Positions 11,115-21,992 are shown, counted from the stretch's first letter. The stretch: DNA of 64,000 nucleotides from Adiantum capillus-veneris (GCA_014529385.2 CM043969.1:30276946-30340945), one strand, 5' to 3'. Made by a program: numbers and translations. The notes: generated by a model from the sequence alone, not told the origin.

Positions 11115-14100
11115 ATGCACTTACGCTCTGGGCGGGTGCTAGAACACGAGCATATTGAGGGTGCCTCTGTTCATACGGACACCCATTACCCATCCACGAT
11201 AGGCTCTAGACCCTCAGCGGGGACACAAGGTAGCACCACCCAAGACCCTAAAATAGCCGCTAGTGATTCCTCCTCCGACTCAGAAATCATGGAAGCATAC
11301 CCTACCCAAAATACTGAGAGAGAAGGCCATGCACCTCCCGAAGCTCCACAGCCTAGTACTAGTATGTTTAGCCGTTTCATGGAAACATTAGGTAGAGCTA
11401 CTCGCTCGGAACCTGATGCAAATGAAGCACACGAAGGGGGTGGGGAAGTGGACTCTCCTTTCACATCGCACGTGGACCCCACACCCCCAAAGAGTGTCCA
11501 TGTGGATATCCTGCCAACTTCTTACCAAGAAGGCCCTGTTGAGCTGCCTCCTTCAGAAGTTCCCTCTAGAGTACCGTTGGTGACAAGTAAAACCACGGGG
11601 AGCAACATTGCTTCTACCTCACAAGAAACCGTTAACACGTCGACTCTAGAAGGATTGTTCATTAATGATCATTGGACATACGACCTCCACAGTGAGGTGT
11701 TGACGGATCTACACTCTGGCCACGCCTACCATGTAGGATGGATAGAGATTGTACAATCCACCTCTAGTGCCACGAGCATCGAAGATCAACAGAAAATGAT
11801 ATGTAATGTTATCCATGGCATTATTCAATCAAAAAGACAAAACCGAGGGGTAAATATACTCTCAACTGGCCCCATGAGATTTCTGGATACGAGCAAGGCT
11901 CAACAGCCTACTCTATCACAAATGGAGACTCCTCTAATGAGTCCCATGGACCCATCTTACGTCATTTCACCTGGGGTCTTTATGCAATCTGAGCCTCTGA
12001 GCGACAACTTTAGCTTCCCTAACTTGGCTCAACCCTCTATTAAGGAAAACACAGTGCTCACTCCAGGGATAAGCCTGACAGAGAATGTACCGATGACATC
12101 TACGGTTAGCGCAGTGCCACTACCTAGTGTCGTAGTACCTAATATGGGGCCTCGACCGTATGTGCCTCTAGCCCCTTATGCACACATGGCCCCCACACCT
12201 CCAATTGTACCACTTGTTTATGCTCCTCGAGTGCCGCTCCCTAGCCCTTATCCGAGTGGACCTATGCCCGGTTATGTTCCATATCCTGCATCATCCACAC
12301 ATATGCCAAGACCGGTACCCGTCCCTCTCCCACATATGATTCCAAGAGTACCTCCACCGGCCCTGCCTCCTCACATAGGTGACTTGGCAGCGTTTGCTCA
12401 AACCATAGGTCGATCTATCGCGGAAAATATGCGTCATGCATCTGATAGAGAGCCTAGAAGTAAGGCAGTACAAATTGCCAAACTCACGCAAAAATTCAAT
12501 GGGGACGAAGATGCTAGAAAACACATTGAAGTATTTGAACAAGTATGTGATTCCTTAGGGGAACGCAACGAACTACATAAGTGCAATGCCTTAAGCTTGA
12601 CATTAAGTGGGAAGGCTGGAGATTGGTATAGAACCCTAAGGGTGGACGAGAAAACAATCTACCCTACCCTTCGAAGGTTGTTTCTAAAGGAGTACATACG
12701 AGAAGGTGTGCTTTGGGGTGTAGCATCTCAGCTACAGAAGGCCGAACGTAAGGAAGGAGAGTCAGTAAGGGACTTCATTAGTCGTCTAAAGCACTTAAAC
12801 TCTCGCTGCCCTGTAAATGAGCGCTTCAACAATAACCAACTGCTTGATCGATTCATTCGAGGGTTGAGGAATGAAGGAATCTATAATGGACTAGTGATTA
12901 GAGGTATCACAACTTGGGAAGCAGTCACCATGAATGCAATCCAATTGGAGGATAATTTAATGATTGCAGGAGAAAGAGTGTCTGCCGAGCCGAAGTCAAG
13001 TAGCTCCCAAGCATCAGGGCATGAGCCAATGAAGATAAATCCAATCGTGAAAGAGCAAACGATATCTGAGATGACTTTGGCAGATCTCACAAAGGCCATC
13101 CAAGAAACCCTTAGGGGTAATCGTGCTCCACAAAACACTCATATGTATCCAAGAAGGGAGCAACAATGGTGCTCAATTTGCTTGGGCCCACATACTACGA
13201 GTGAATGCCCTACTTTCAGAGTAAAGTTTAACGGGACTTGTAAAGCGTGTGGTAGGTATGGCCATCAAGCAAAGGATTGCCTAATGCTTAAACGCATCAT
13301 GGAAAATAGACCGCCTATAGCTTGGGCAGACTCACCTCAAGTTCCTGCATTGATGCCTACCCCACCCATGGAGCAACAGTTGCCATTACAGCACATGTTC
13401 CCTAGAACCCAAAATGTGGTCCAAACCACACCGTTGCCACCTCCAGTGCTAGGACCGCAACCCCCTCATCCAAGAGTTACACCTATGAACCAAATAGGTT
13501 GCGAGTCATCTAGTACTTATGTAGATTGCGAAGAGGACATAGACTTTAGTATCACCTATGGAGTCGACATGCTTGAGGAGTGTCCCATGTACTATATGGA
13601 AGACCATTGGGGACAAATCAAGCCGGTATATCAAGCTACTGTGCTAGCAGCAAGAGGCCAAAACATTAATAGTTTTGCCAGGAGACCACCTCTTCAATGC
13701 TACGAATGTGGTGGACCACATCGAGTAGCTGAGTGCCCCATTAGAATACAAAAGAATGCCGCACTAATGCAAACCAGTCAAGGGAGTGCATTGGCAATGC
13801 CAATACTCACTTGTAATCGTTGTGGCATAGATCATTTGATCGCACAGTGTCCTAACAATCCAAACGCACCGAAAATCACACCATTGAACATAATAGAGAT
13901 TGTTGATGGGACACCACCAACTATAAACATAGCACCAGTGAATGCACTCACACGGTCGATGCTCCAAAAGCAAAATTACATCCTCGAAGAGAGAGATGCT
14001 GCGTCCATTGGCCGAGCGAGAAAGAAGAAAACACGAAGAAAGAAATCCCTTAATGCTTCTAGCTCAAAACCTAGTTCAAAGACTAACATAGGGACAGGAG

Positions 14101-14747
14101 AGGATCCCGTGTATATGAATGACCCTGAGGATGACTCAGATTCGATAGAGACCACGGAGACCAAAACTGTTACTACAAAGGAAAAAGCCAGTGAGGAGGA
14201 TGACGAGAGGGAATTACGACGAACACCAAAAGAGTATTCAAAGTTAAACTACCCAGTTGCGAACCCCCAAGATAAGCCAGGAGAGACAAAAAATGAGGAT
14301 TGCAAGAGAAAGATTGGAACCTATCCAAACCCAACAGTGGAAATAGAACGAGTCCAACAACTGAGAGGTTTGGTGGAAGAAACTCAACGAACATTAGAAC
14401 CTGAACCCAAACACATCCAGATGTCGGACACAGTGTTTCCCACACAAGTTCAACCTCACAAGAACTACAGGCCGTTAGCTATACCCAGTATCATTCGGGA
14501 AGAGAGTGAGGGTAGGACATCTGAAAGTGGACACACACCTTTCCTACTAGAGAGAATGTTTGGTGAGGGAATGCCCGACCCCCTTGAGGAAGTGGAGATT
14601 CCATCTTCACCATTCTCTTGTCAGGGTCCTACATCCCACAAGATGCCATTAAATGTTGCCAAATTGATGGATTTCATGTCTTCAGAAGTTAGAACCACCA
14701 TCATGTCCAAACTATATAAAGACCCCGAGCTAGTCTCAGCTCTTTGA
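11115..14747 (+). CDS. gag: TE-3 gag polyprotein
   Basis: 1210 codons. It starts MHLRSGR, a start also seen in the TE-2 gag (LRSGR). The N-terminal third is low-complexity Ser/Thr/Pro; residues 330-425 are Pro-rich. Residues about 450-615 form a retrotransposon-gag capsid-like domain (KFNGDEDARKHIEVFEQ, GDWYRTL, FISRLKHLNSRCP). Four zinc knuckles follow: C-x2-C-x3-H-x4-C at about residue 686, a canonical C-x2-C-x4-H-x4-C at 709, and two more C-x2-C-x3-H-x4-C at 862 and 900. The C-terminal 250 residues are Lys/Glu-rich. It ends at a UGA (14745-14747), beyond which the same frame continues into protease. Gag would form the particle and bind RNA. Confidence 0.85.
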   Translation: MHLRSGRVLEHEHIEGASVHTDTHYPSTIGSRPSAGTQGSTTQDPKIAASDSSSDSEIMEAYPTQNTEREGHAPPEAPQPSTSMFSRFMETLGRATRSEPDANEAHEGGGEVDSPFTSHVDPTPPKSVHVDILPTSYQEGPVELPPSEVPSRVPLVTSKTTGSNIASTSQETVNTSTLEGLFINDHWTYDLHSEVLTDLHSGHAYHVGWIEIVQSTSSATSIEDQQKMICNVIHGIIQSKRQNRGVNILSTGPMRFLDTSKAQQPTLSQMETPLMSPMDPSYVISPGVFMQSEPLSDNFSFPNLAQPSIKENTVLTPGISLTENVPMTSTVSAVPLPSVVVPNMGPRPYVPLAPYAHMAPTPPIVPLVYAPRVPLPSPYPSGPMPGYVPYPASSTHMPRPVPVPLPHMIPRVPPPALPPHIGDLAAFAQTIGRSIAENMRHASDREPRSKAVQIAKLTQKFNGDEDARKHIEVFEQVCDSLGERNELHKCNALSLTLSGKAGDWYRTLRVDEKTIYPTLRRLFLKEYIREGVLWGVASQLQKAERKEGESVRDFISRLKHLNSRCPVNERFNNNQLLDRFIRGLRNEGIYNGLVIRGITTWEAVTMNAIQLEDNLMIAGERVSAEPKSSSSQASGHEPMKINPIVKEQTISEMTLADLTKAIQETLRGNRAPQNTHMYPRREQQWCSICLGPHTTSECPTFRVKFNGTCKACGRYGHQAKDCLMLKRIMENRPPIAWADSPQVPALMPTPPMEQQLPLQHMFPRTQNVVQTTPLPPPVLGPQPPHPRVTPMNQIGCESSSTYVDCEEDIDFSITYGVDMLEECPMYYMEDHWGQIKPVYQATVLAARGQNINSFARRPPLQCYECGGPHRVAECPIRIQKNAALMQTSQGSALAMPILTCNRCGIDHLIAQCPNNPNAPKITPLNIIEIVDGTPPTINIAPVNALTRSMLQKQNYILEERDAASIGRARKKKTRRKKSLNASSSKPSSKTNIGTGEDPVYMNDPEDDSDSIETTETKTVTTKEKASEEDDERELRRTPKEYSKLNYPVANPQDKPGETKNEDCKRKIGTYPNPTVEIERVQQLRGLVEETQRTLEPEPKHIQMSDTVFPTQVQPHKNYRPLAIPSIIREESEGRTSESGHTPFLLERMFGEGMPDPLEEVEIPSSPFSCQGPTSHKMPLNVAKLMDFMSSEVRTTIMSKLYKDPELVSAL

Positions 14748-15947
14748 GCCTTCCTCAATGGAGAATTACAGGCCGGATTACCACAGTTTGCACATATGAA
14801 CAAACCTGACTCGGTAATGAATGATGAGGAACATTTAGCACCACCATCTGACCTAGCGGGACATGAATCTGTAATTGAAGTACCCGTTAACAAGTTGGGG
14901 CAATACTTTGAAGGTGATGAATCTAATGCTACTCTACCAATCACTACTAAAGGATTAATTGTAAAGGGAGTCCTTGATGGTGGTGCGGGAGTCAGCATGG
15001 TGACAAAGAGTTGTTGGGAGTCTATGGGGCGACCTCACCTTGAAGCCACAAGCGTAGTGGTAAAAATGGCTAATGGATCTATTGTTACGCCTATTGGAAT
15101 GCTTAAGGATCTCTGAATCAAGGTCTTGGGACACAAGGTAAGGCAGACTTTCATTGTTATGGATTTTTCCAAGCATCCTATGTCATTTGAGAGGATCTTA
15201 GGGCATCCATTCATGAGGGAAGCAAAAATGGTGCATGAATGGTCCAAAAACCATGTCTACTTACAGTTCCAAGACTTTGTCATTCGAGTTGATCTTTTAA
15301 GCGGTCGAACGCATCCTCTAGGAAATAAATTCATCATTGATAATCGATCAGACACAACAATTCACTCAGCTCCATTACAGTATTGTTACACGTGTAACGA
15401 AGACACGGATATTGGGGAGAACTCTCCTTATATGGATATCCTACCTGGGATGACTGAGTCAGACAATGTGGATTGGGTCCACCTAGCAGCAACCATAGAC
15501 ACTTGGGGAAATAGGGGGACGACCTGGGTAACACCTGAGGGGGATGAAATGCCTGTACCCTTAAATATGCTACAAGCAATGCATATCGCTTCTGACAAGA
15601 CTCATCCTAATGTAACGAAGAAAACATACAAGTGGGTCCCTAAAGCTTCTTTAGTGACCATAGCTAGTGCTAAAAAACAGAAGCCTTGTAAGAAACGTAC
15701 CACTCGCTCCAAGAAAAGTAACAAAATGTTGCGATGGATCCCTAAACGACTATTGGAAGCCCAAGGCTACTATCAAGGAAATGATCAAATATGGGTGCCA
15801 AAACGTAGATTGTGCTCTTACCTATCACCTGACCCATGTGAGCCCAATCCCGTAGCTCCAAAACGAATCAATGATCGTGGAAAGAAAAAAAACACAGAAT
15901 GCTACACACCCACTCCCGAGCTAGTTTGGGTACCAAAGAAAGAATGA
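14748..15947 (+). pseudogene. TE-3 protease and W-[IV]-P-K repeat region
   Basis: In frame with gag after one UGA. A retroviral-type aspartic protease follows: LDGGAGVSMVTK with catalytic Asp at 14976 (DGGA, where DSGA or DTGA is usual) and ILGHPFM as the hydrophobic-Gly partner at about 15195. A second in-frame UGA at 15114 cuts it. Downstream (15600-15947) four W-[IV]-P-K tetrads start at 15633, 15735, 15792 and 15927 in a strongly basic stretch; TE-2 carries a related set. The frame closes with UGA at 15945 but continues open to 16268. Without RT, the region looks like a gag-side processing module plus a basic nucleic-acid-binding tail (inference). Confidence 0.7.
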
Positions 15948-16268
15948 TTTGTTCCACCTAGCTTAGGAAGGGGGGAGTCCCATGAAGCTTCTAGCTCCTC
16001 ATGTAATGCATCTGTAGAGGTAAAAGCTTCTCCACAGCCTCCATCTACAATAGTGGACCTCCATAAAGCTACAAAGGAATCCACACCTCCCAGTGTTCAA
16101 GAATCACCTGATGAACTACTTCAAGTTCGATCTTGGGAGAGTACCTTACCACCCTTGCAACTCGACGAGGCGCCTAAGGTAATAGAAAACTACTGGCAAA
16201 AATCTCCACCTATTACCAACTGGAACAATTGGTTTCAAAGGGTGACAAGCTCATTTCAAACGGTATGA
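15948..16268 (+). pseudogene. TE-3 polyprotein tail after a third in-frame UGA
   Basis: Same frame as gag and protease, with no other stop until UGA at 16266-16268. Ser/Pro-rich with a Trp-containing end (ENYWQK, NWNNWFQ). It is not recognised. It shows the original frame ran about 1718 codons from 11115. Confidence 0.5.
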
Positions 16269-17886
16269 TCTACCCAAGGAAAGGGGGAGTGTTTGTGAAC
16301 ATCCATCATTCACTTGCTTCCCTCTAAACCTTTCTCCCTGACCTCTTAATCTCCGATCTTAGGGAATGTATATATAAAGCTTTATACTCACAAAAAACAA
16401 AAAAATAATAAAGATCAAGAGCAATTAGCGAGTATGCACAATAAAAGTCAAAACATTGACCCAGACCTACACATTTACATCCGGTACACTGAAACAGAAA
16501 CCTATGTCATGAAACACCTTTGATCCTCATCACTTGAATGATGGAGGGTAGGTAAGATTAGTACGATAGGAGTGTTTCTGTTTTAGAGTTGAGTGATTAG
16601 CAAAGTTCTCTTTTCCCACTAATGTGCCTCCTGGAGGTATTCCTTTTGTTTCATAGTGTGTACGGGAACGTGTTGATGTGGTTAGGATTTGGACCTTCAT
16701 GGAATCTTTATCTCGACTCACTCTTCAAATCAAGCGCGACCATCGACACAAACAGGTGTTTCTTGTCCATTAGCATTGCCCCTTATCTTTTTGCATCCAT
16801 GTTTGTCTGCTTTGATTGTGATTGGTAGCATAATATTCAGCGCATTTGCTTAGTATCAAACATTTAATTCAATGTAATCTTTTGTCATAATCAGTTGTCT
16901 AGGTTTAAAACTCAAGCAGTCCGACTAAGCTAGTTTGAACAAGTTAGGTGTTAGAGATCTTCTCTTAATACCATGGGGAATGCCTTCCTAATAATCAACG
17001 GTTACTTAGGTTCTTAATCCGATTTAGGCAGCATTGTGTGAAATGTACTAGGGCTTTCTAGTGGACTTGACCCTATTGACCTTTAGCTTAAGTATTATAA
17101 AGGGAGTTTACTGGTGTGATGAGCCTGGGAGGTGTATCAGTGTTATATGACCCCCCAAAGTTACAAAATTAAAATGCTGAAAATGAACAAACAAAAAATC
17201 AAAGTGCCACACTGTAAAATCTTAAGCTGGAAGAGAAATCCCTGCTTAAATTGGTACTTTACTCACATGTATCGCCTATGGTACTAGAGCCCTAGAGGTT
17301 CCCAGTGTGGGCGCTTTTCCTTGAAAAGCAAAAAACCCAAGGCATACAAAATAAGCACACACATCATAATTGAATCAATGTGAAAAGACTTTGGGGGGTC
17401 AAAGAAAAAGTAATCAGTCAGGCGATGATTTCATGAGAAATTCCTTTTATGGTAGCTTAACTACAAGGTCTTCTAGGTATAGCCTCTAGTCAGCCCTCGA
17501 ACATCAAATACTTGGCTCTCGCGATTAAACAACTTAATTGACCAGAGAAAATTGAGAAGTTACCCATGGTATTAATATTCGATCTCTAGTGCCTTTCGAC
17601 CGTCAAATTAGCAACCCCAGACTTGTTTAATTTTTTACCTTTACATCTGTTTATGCATTGATTACATTGCAATTTAATGTTCATTGCTAACAAATTTTTT
17701 GAAATTCTTTTACCAATCAATTTGTCTACCTAAAACTGCATATGCTTTTTAAGAGAATGCCATTACTGTGCCAATGTTGTTTGATTTTGCAGTGACTGAA
17801 GAAGGCTAAGGACATTCATCTCAAATGCTCTTCCACCTCGACGAACCATCTTCAACTCAATAGCTTCCGAGGACGGAATCTACATC
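16269..17886 (+). other. TE-3 3' non-coding region
   Basis: About 1.6 kb without a supported frame, between the polyprotein end and the polypurine tract. An RT and integrase would sit here in an autonomous relative, but no such motif is seen on either strand. Confidence 0.7.
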
Positions 17887-17899
17887 AGGAAGGGGGGCA
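17887..17899 (+). promoter_or_regulatory. TE-3 polypurine tract
   Basis: CAGGAAGGGGGGCA directly abuts the TGTTAACC start of the 3' LTR at 17900. Confidence 0.8.
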
Positions 17900-18213
17900 T
17901 GTTAACCCTCACGGCTCGGACACCCCATCACCTACGACGGACGTGTATTATGTATTTGGTAGAGTCATGTACCGGGCATGTCGGACCAATAGGAAAAGGG
18001 TAAGAGTGATCGCCGATGAGAGGCGCACTCTAACTAGGACATTCAAGGGATTAGTTGGCTAAGCATGGGCGCCCAAGTGTGAATGGGGTGAGCTTATATA
18101 AAAGCCACTAAACCTAGTTTTTACTCATTCTCTCATTTGTGCAATAGAAGAGTGCTCTTGCTCCATCTCCATCTCCATCTTCTTCTTCTTCACCTCCTTG
18201 TGTGTGTGTCACA

Positions 18214-18263
<50 letters not shown>

Positions 18264-18568
18264 TGTGTGCGATCGAGCATTACGAAGGCACGACGGCGGC
18301 GAAGCGGTTGAGCGCGGCACGACTGCAGCTTCTTCTTCATCGCGGCGAGGAATCCACTACGAAGGCGAGCGTAGAGCGGTGAGTGACACACCCTTTGCTC
18401 TCTTGAGCTTGCTAGTTTAGGCTTGTTGTGTGCTTGGAGCCATTTGTGGCTCGCACACGGTGTATCGGCAAGTCCTTTGCTTTGACAGTGCGGCAAGGAG
18501 CGCACATTTTTTTCGCACACGGTGTATCGGCAAGTCCTTTGCTTCGACAGTGCGGCAAGGAGCGCACA
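17900..18568 (+). repeat. TE-3 3' LTR with an extra partial copy of its U5 end
   Basis: The LTR proper is 17900-18506. It is followed by a run of seven T (18507-18513) and then a second copy of the last 55 bp of the LTR (18514-18568), ending again in GCGCACA. The target duplication CGTGG follows the second copy, so the doubled end was already there when the element integrated. Confidence 0.8.
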
Positions 18569-18573
18569 CGTGG

Positions 18574-19231
18574 CAATTGCACCTGGCGGCATTCTGTACT
18601 TCTGTGGCCTCTTCGTACACATGTGGAAGTATTGGTTGTATAACTGGCTCATGATTGCCACTCTTGGGTTGGCAATATCTTCAAAGGTGTAATTCCCTTT
18701 CTTCTCATTGTACACCTTGACCTCATCCCTTCTTTTAGTTACACTATCCCCCTTGTTGGAGAGGTCTACTGTATCTGCTACAACCTACTCAGTGATGATT
18801 ATTTCTGTTTCTGGCCTGCCTTGTAGATCTGTTACTTTGGCCACTCCATCCTCTTTGATGGTTGTCACAAACTCCCAGACTCTCTTTATGTCCACCCCTT
18901 CTGGTATTGCTTCAAAGTAGTTGTGGAGATCAATCTTCTCCAAGTACCCAGCCATCTTGCTTCTTACGAACTCATTGAGTTCTCGTGGCAGCATTCATGG
19001 CTCGATGAAATTTCCTTCAGTGTCTTTGAACACTATCTTTAGGTCGTTGGACTCTAACATATCATCTTGGATCCATGTGCTAGTGGGCTTTAGTGTTCCT
19101 TCTGGAATGACGAAGGGTTCCACTTCTTCCAGGTAATCCTTGATGGTCATTCTTTTCTTCTTTGCCGGTGACTTTGCGGCTGCCATAGATCCTGTTGCAC
19201 TCAGTAGTCCGAATATAGTGTTTTTTTTCAT
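18574..19231 (-). pseudogene. TE-2 ORF2, N-terminal part
   Basis: A minus-strand frame opening with an ATG at 19231 and a Lys-rich start (SPAKKKRMTIKDYLEE), then segments NEFVRSKMAGYLEKIDL and FEDIANPRVAIMSQLYNQYF. In-frame stops are UGA at 18995 and UAG at 18785; there are no frameshifts. It joins the part beyond TE-3 in frame (MPPGAIA then TTFTWAMTKG). The combined protein would be about 900 residues before the first frameshift. I do not recognise the family. The MPPGAIATTF-WAM region resembles in style the conserved block of plant transposon-associated accessory proteins, but that is a weak impression. Confidence 0.55.
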
Positions 19232-21992
19232 ATTAGCTGTGAAACTAAGTTTTAACTATCCAAATGACTTGAAAATTGAAAATAAGGCTTAAAAGGAACT
19301 TGTGAAGCTGTGTATGTGCTCACAGTGCAAAACTAGCCAAAATTTTCCATTTAGACATCCTATGCGTAGGATGTCTTTTTCATCAGAATTGGTTCATACT
19401 TGACATGTTGGTAGTCCATGGCTCATGGAACATGGCTATATGCTTGGATTTGGATTTGGATATCAAAAAGTGGATTTTTGGGCTGATTCAGGCTTTAGGT
19501 CACAAATTGGGTAGAAAGTCCATCATAGGTAGCAATTGATGTCCAAATGGGTTGAAAATTGGTATATGGGCTCATTGCACCATGGTATTGGCTCCCCTGA
19601 TGTCACTCTTTTCACAGAAGGCCTAAATTACGCTGGAGACATCCTACGCGTAGGATGTCTTTTTCATCAAAATGACATGAAATTTGTTATGTGGGTAGTC
19701 CTTGGCCTATGGAACATGGCCATGCTCTTGGATTTGGATTTGGACAAGGATTGATGCTTGTAAGGGCCTGTGTGGTGTTTTTGGGATTCAAAAGTGTATC
19801 TTGAAGGTGTTGGGGGTCAAAAATTATTAGAATGTTTTCAAACTTAATATATGAGCTCTCGATGATGAGGTTATTGGATCTGGAATGAACAAAAATCCTC
19901 TGCAGGCCAAAAAATTCAAATAGACATCCTACGCATAGGATGTCTACTTCACCAATTTTTGCTTCTGACCACACAGATTGGTTGTTGATGTGTTGTGCAA
20001 GTTTCATGTGATTTGGACAAGATTTGGTAGGTCTATGGCCCATTATTGCCTCTATGTCCTAACTTTGCGTTTTTCCATGCATATGAGGTCAATTTTGGTC
20101 CAAATGTGATGAGACTTGGTGGATAGCTTGTAAATGTCATTCAGAAAATGTGTATGATGAAAAATGTTGGAGTCTGTGCTCAAAAGTTCCCTTGAGACAT
20201 CCTACGCGTAGGATGTCTCCTGATGATTTTTTCATGGATGGTGCTCCTACTGCCTGCCCTTGGTCCCCCTGAGTCCCTTTTGAGCCTAATTTCAACAAAA
20301 AAGTCAAATGGATACAGAATAACTCCATGTGTGGACTTCAGAGTCTCCAAGCCGTTTTCTGACTTTTGGAGTGCTTTTTGGCGATGAAATTTATGGATGT
20401 TGGTCTCCATAACTTCTCGATCCCTTGGGGATCCTTACCGTATGGTTTTTGTTGACTTTGGCTTCACCGTAGCTTCATTTGGCAATTTGTTGCTCTAGAA
20501 GCACCCGTGGTTGCGTTTACATACCTTCGATGATTTGTGGTGGTCTACCACCATAGGACTTGGTTGTTGATGTCTAGGAAAGCCGCTCATGAAGTTTGGT
20601 GGCAAACGGGCTTGCGGTTTGGCCGCAAGAGCAATTTGACGCTTTGTGTGTCTGATGCCGTTTCTGAAGTTTAGTGCCGCCTCGGGTCACTTTTTGGTCA
20701 TGCGGGTCACATAGACTTTTCGAGCATGTCAAGATGCTCCTACCCCTGAAATTTGGTAGCATTTGGTCGCCATTTCGCCGATTTCCCATTTGGTGGCCTC
20801 TTGCGGGTTTCTAGGAATTAGGGTTTTTCCCGATGGTTTTCTACTGCCTTTGGACATACAGGACTGGTCTCCTAGGCTAGGGTAAACTGCTGATGAAGTC
20901 TTGTTGCTTTTAGGTTAGCCATTAGGCCACCGTCTCTACTTGTAGGTCTCTACCGCCCACTTTGTGTGTGACCCCTACGCTAGTTTTCGCGACAAAACGA
21001 CAACATGTGCGAAAAGCTCAAGGTGGTGAGCCTACCTCTCATGTCTGGAGCTCGTCGGGTAGTCGTGCGTGTCGTAGAAGCTGCTGGAAGGTCGGTTCGC
21101 TCTAGGTGGCAAAAGCTCTCTCCACAAAGTCAATAGTGAGAATGAGCTAAAAATGAGGTGAAAATTTCTTATAATGGAGGTCCCCGAACCACTTTTCATG
21201 AATTTTGACATGTGCTCCTATCTTCTTGCGAGATGCGGTCTAGGCTCAAAAACTTCTTGATTTGGACTCCATTTGCTTTGTTTACCAGAAATTTGGCATT
21301 TCGGTCAAAACATGGCCAAAACACGCTTTCCGCACCAGTCTCATAATTACACCCCCTTTGTACCATAGGTTGTCCTATAGTCACTGATCATCCCCATATT
21401 TTTTGTTTTTCATTACGACCGTTTTTCACCTGCTTTTTTATTTTTGAAGTTTTTCTGTCGAAAGTTAGCAAAACTAAAAAGAAAATAGAAAATCAAACCC
21501 AAAAAATCTCCAAAAATCATAATAAATCACAAACATCACCGCAAAACATTATATACACTCACATGCAATTTTTATGGCCAGATTCCTCCGTTTTACCAAT
21601 ATTTTGTCCGAAAATTCGCTATTTCTACTTATATACACACACCTAGGGGCTTGATTTGGCGTTTGGCCCATATACCTATAGATACATGCTGTATAAGGGC
21701 ATATGTACTTGGGTTACTCTAGAAAATTTTGCAATCAAACAACAACCCTTAAAATAGTCGAAAATCATGCCCTTTTTTGCTCTTTCTGTTATTGGTTCCG
21801 CATTTGAGAATGCCTCCCCCCCTCCTAGCCGGAGTCCTCCTGGACACAAGGTATCGTCTCGAAGTATGTGCCGTGCATAGGTTGAAAAAGTTGTGCTAAT
21901 GCCTGGCCGATTAATGTGGCCCTATTTTATGCATACTCGGTCAATGCATGGAAAAATTAATGATGTGCAAGAGAAGGGAATAAGCAAGATGC
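19232..21992. other. TE-2 non-coding spacer with palindrome array
   Basis: About 2.7 kb between the W-I-P-K ORF and ORF2. It holds the palindrome array at 19353-20218, then sequence without a supported frame. Part of it (20560-20880) has open stretches on the plus strand that I could not tie to any family. Confidence 0.6.
19353..20218. repeat. Four 24-bp palindromes at about 280-bp spacing in a diverged tandem repeat
   Basis: The half-site AGACATCCTACG followed by its exact complement (24 bp) occurs at 19353, 19637, 19922 and 20195, at spacings of 284, 285 and 273 bp. Copies 2 and 4 are perfect; copies 1 and 3 each have one transition in the central CGCG. The sequence between copies 1-2 and 2-3 is recognisably similar (GGTAGTCC, ATGGAACATGGC, TTGGATTTGGATTTGGA in the same order), so this is a decayed tandem repeat whose palindrome is its best conserved part. 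A fifth copy is at 37431. Confidence 0.85.

Larger units (their letters stand above)
9343..18568 (+). mobile_element. TE-3: gag-protease LTR retrotransposon nested in TE-2
   Basis: A complete element with two LTRs (9343-9951 and 17900-18506 plus an aberrant 62-bp tail), a primer site, a leader, one long frame encoding gag, protease and a W-[IV]-P-K block, a 1.6-kb non-coding 3' part and a polypurine tract. Flanks are CGTAG (9338-9342) and CGTGG (18569-18573), a 5-bp target duplication with one mismatch. Removing the element plus one duplication (9231 bp, divisible by 3) rejoins the TE-2 ORF2 frame exactly. The LTRs differ at about 7 sites plus a 2-bp indel in about 608 bp, so insertion is recent. 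There is no RT or integrase, so movement would require enzymes in trans. Confidence 0.85.

Noticed and set aside
11186-11482. Antisense frames within the TE-3 gag
   Set aside because: Shadow frames of a well-supported gag ORF.
18428-18654. Open frames over the doubled U5 end of TE-3
   Set aside because: They arise from the LTR end and its partial duplication.
19353-20218. Regularly spaced palindromes as a CRISPR-like array
   Set aside because: Spacing is about 280 bp, intervening sequence is a related tandem unit rather than unique spacers, and the context is plant retrotransposon DNA.
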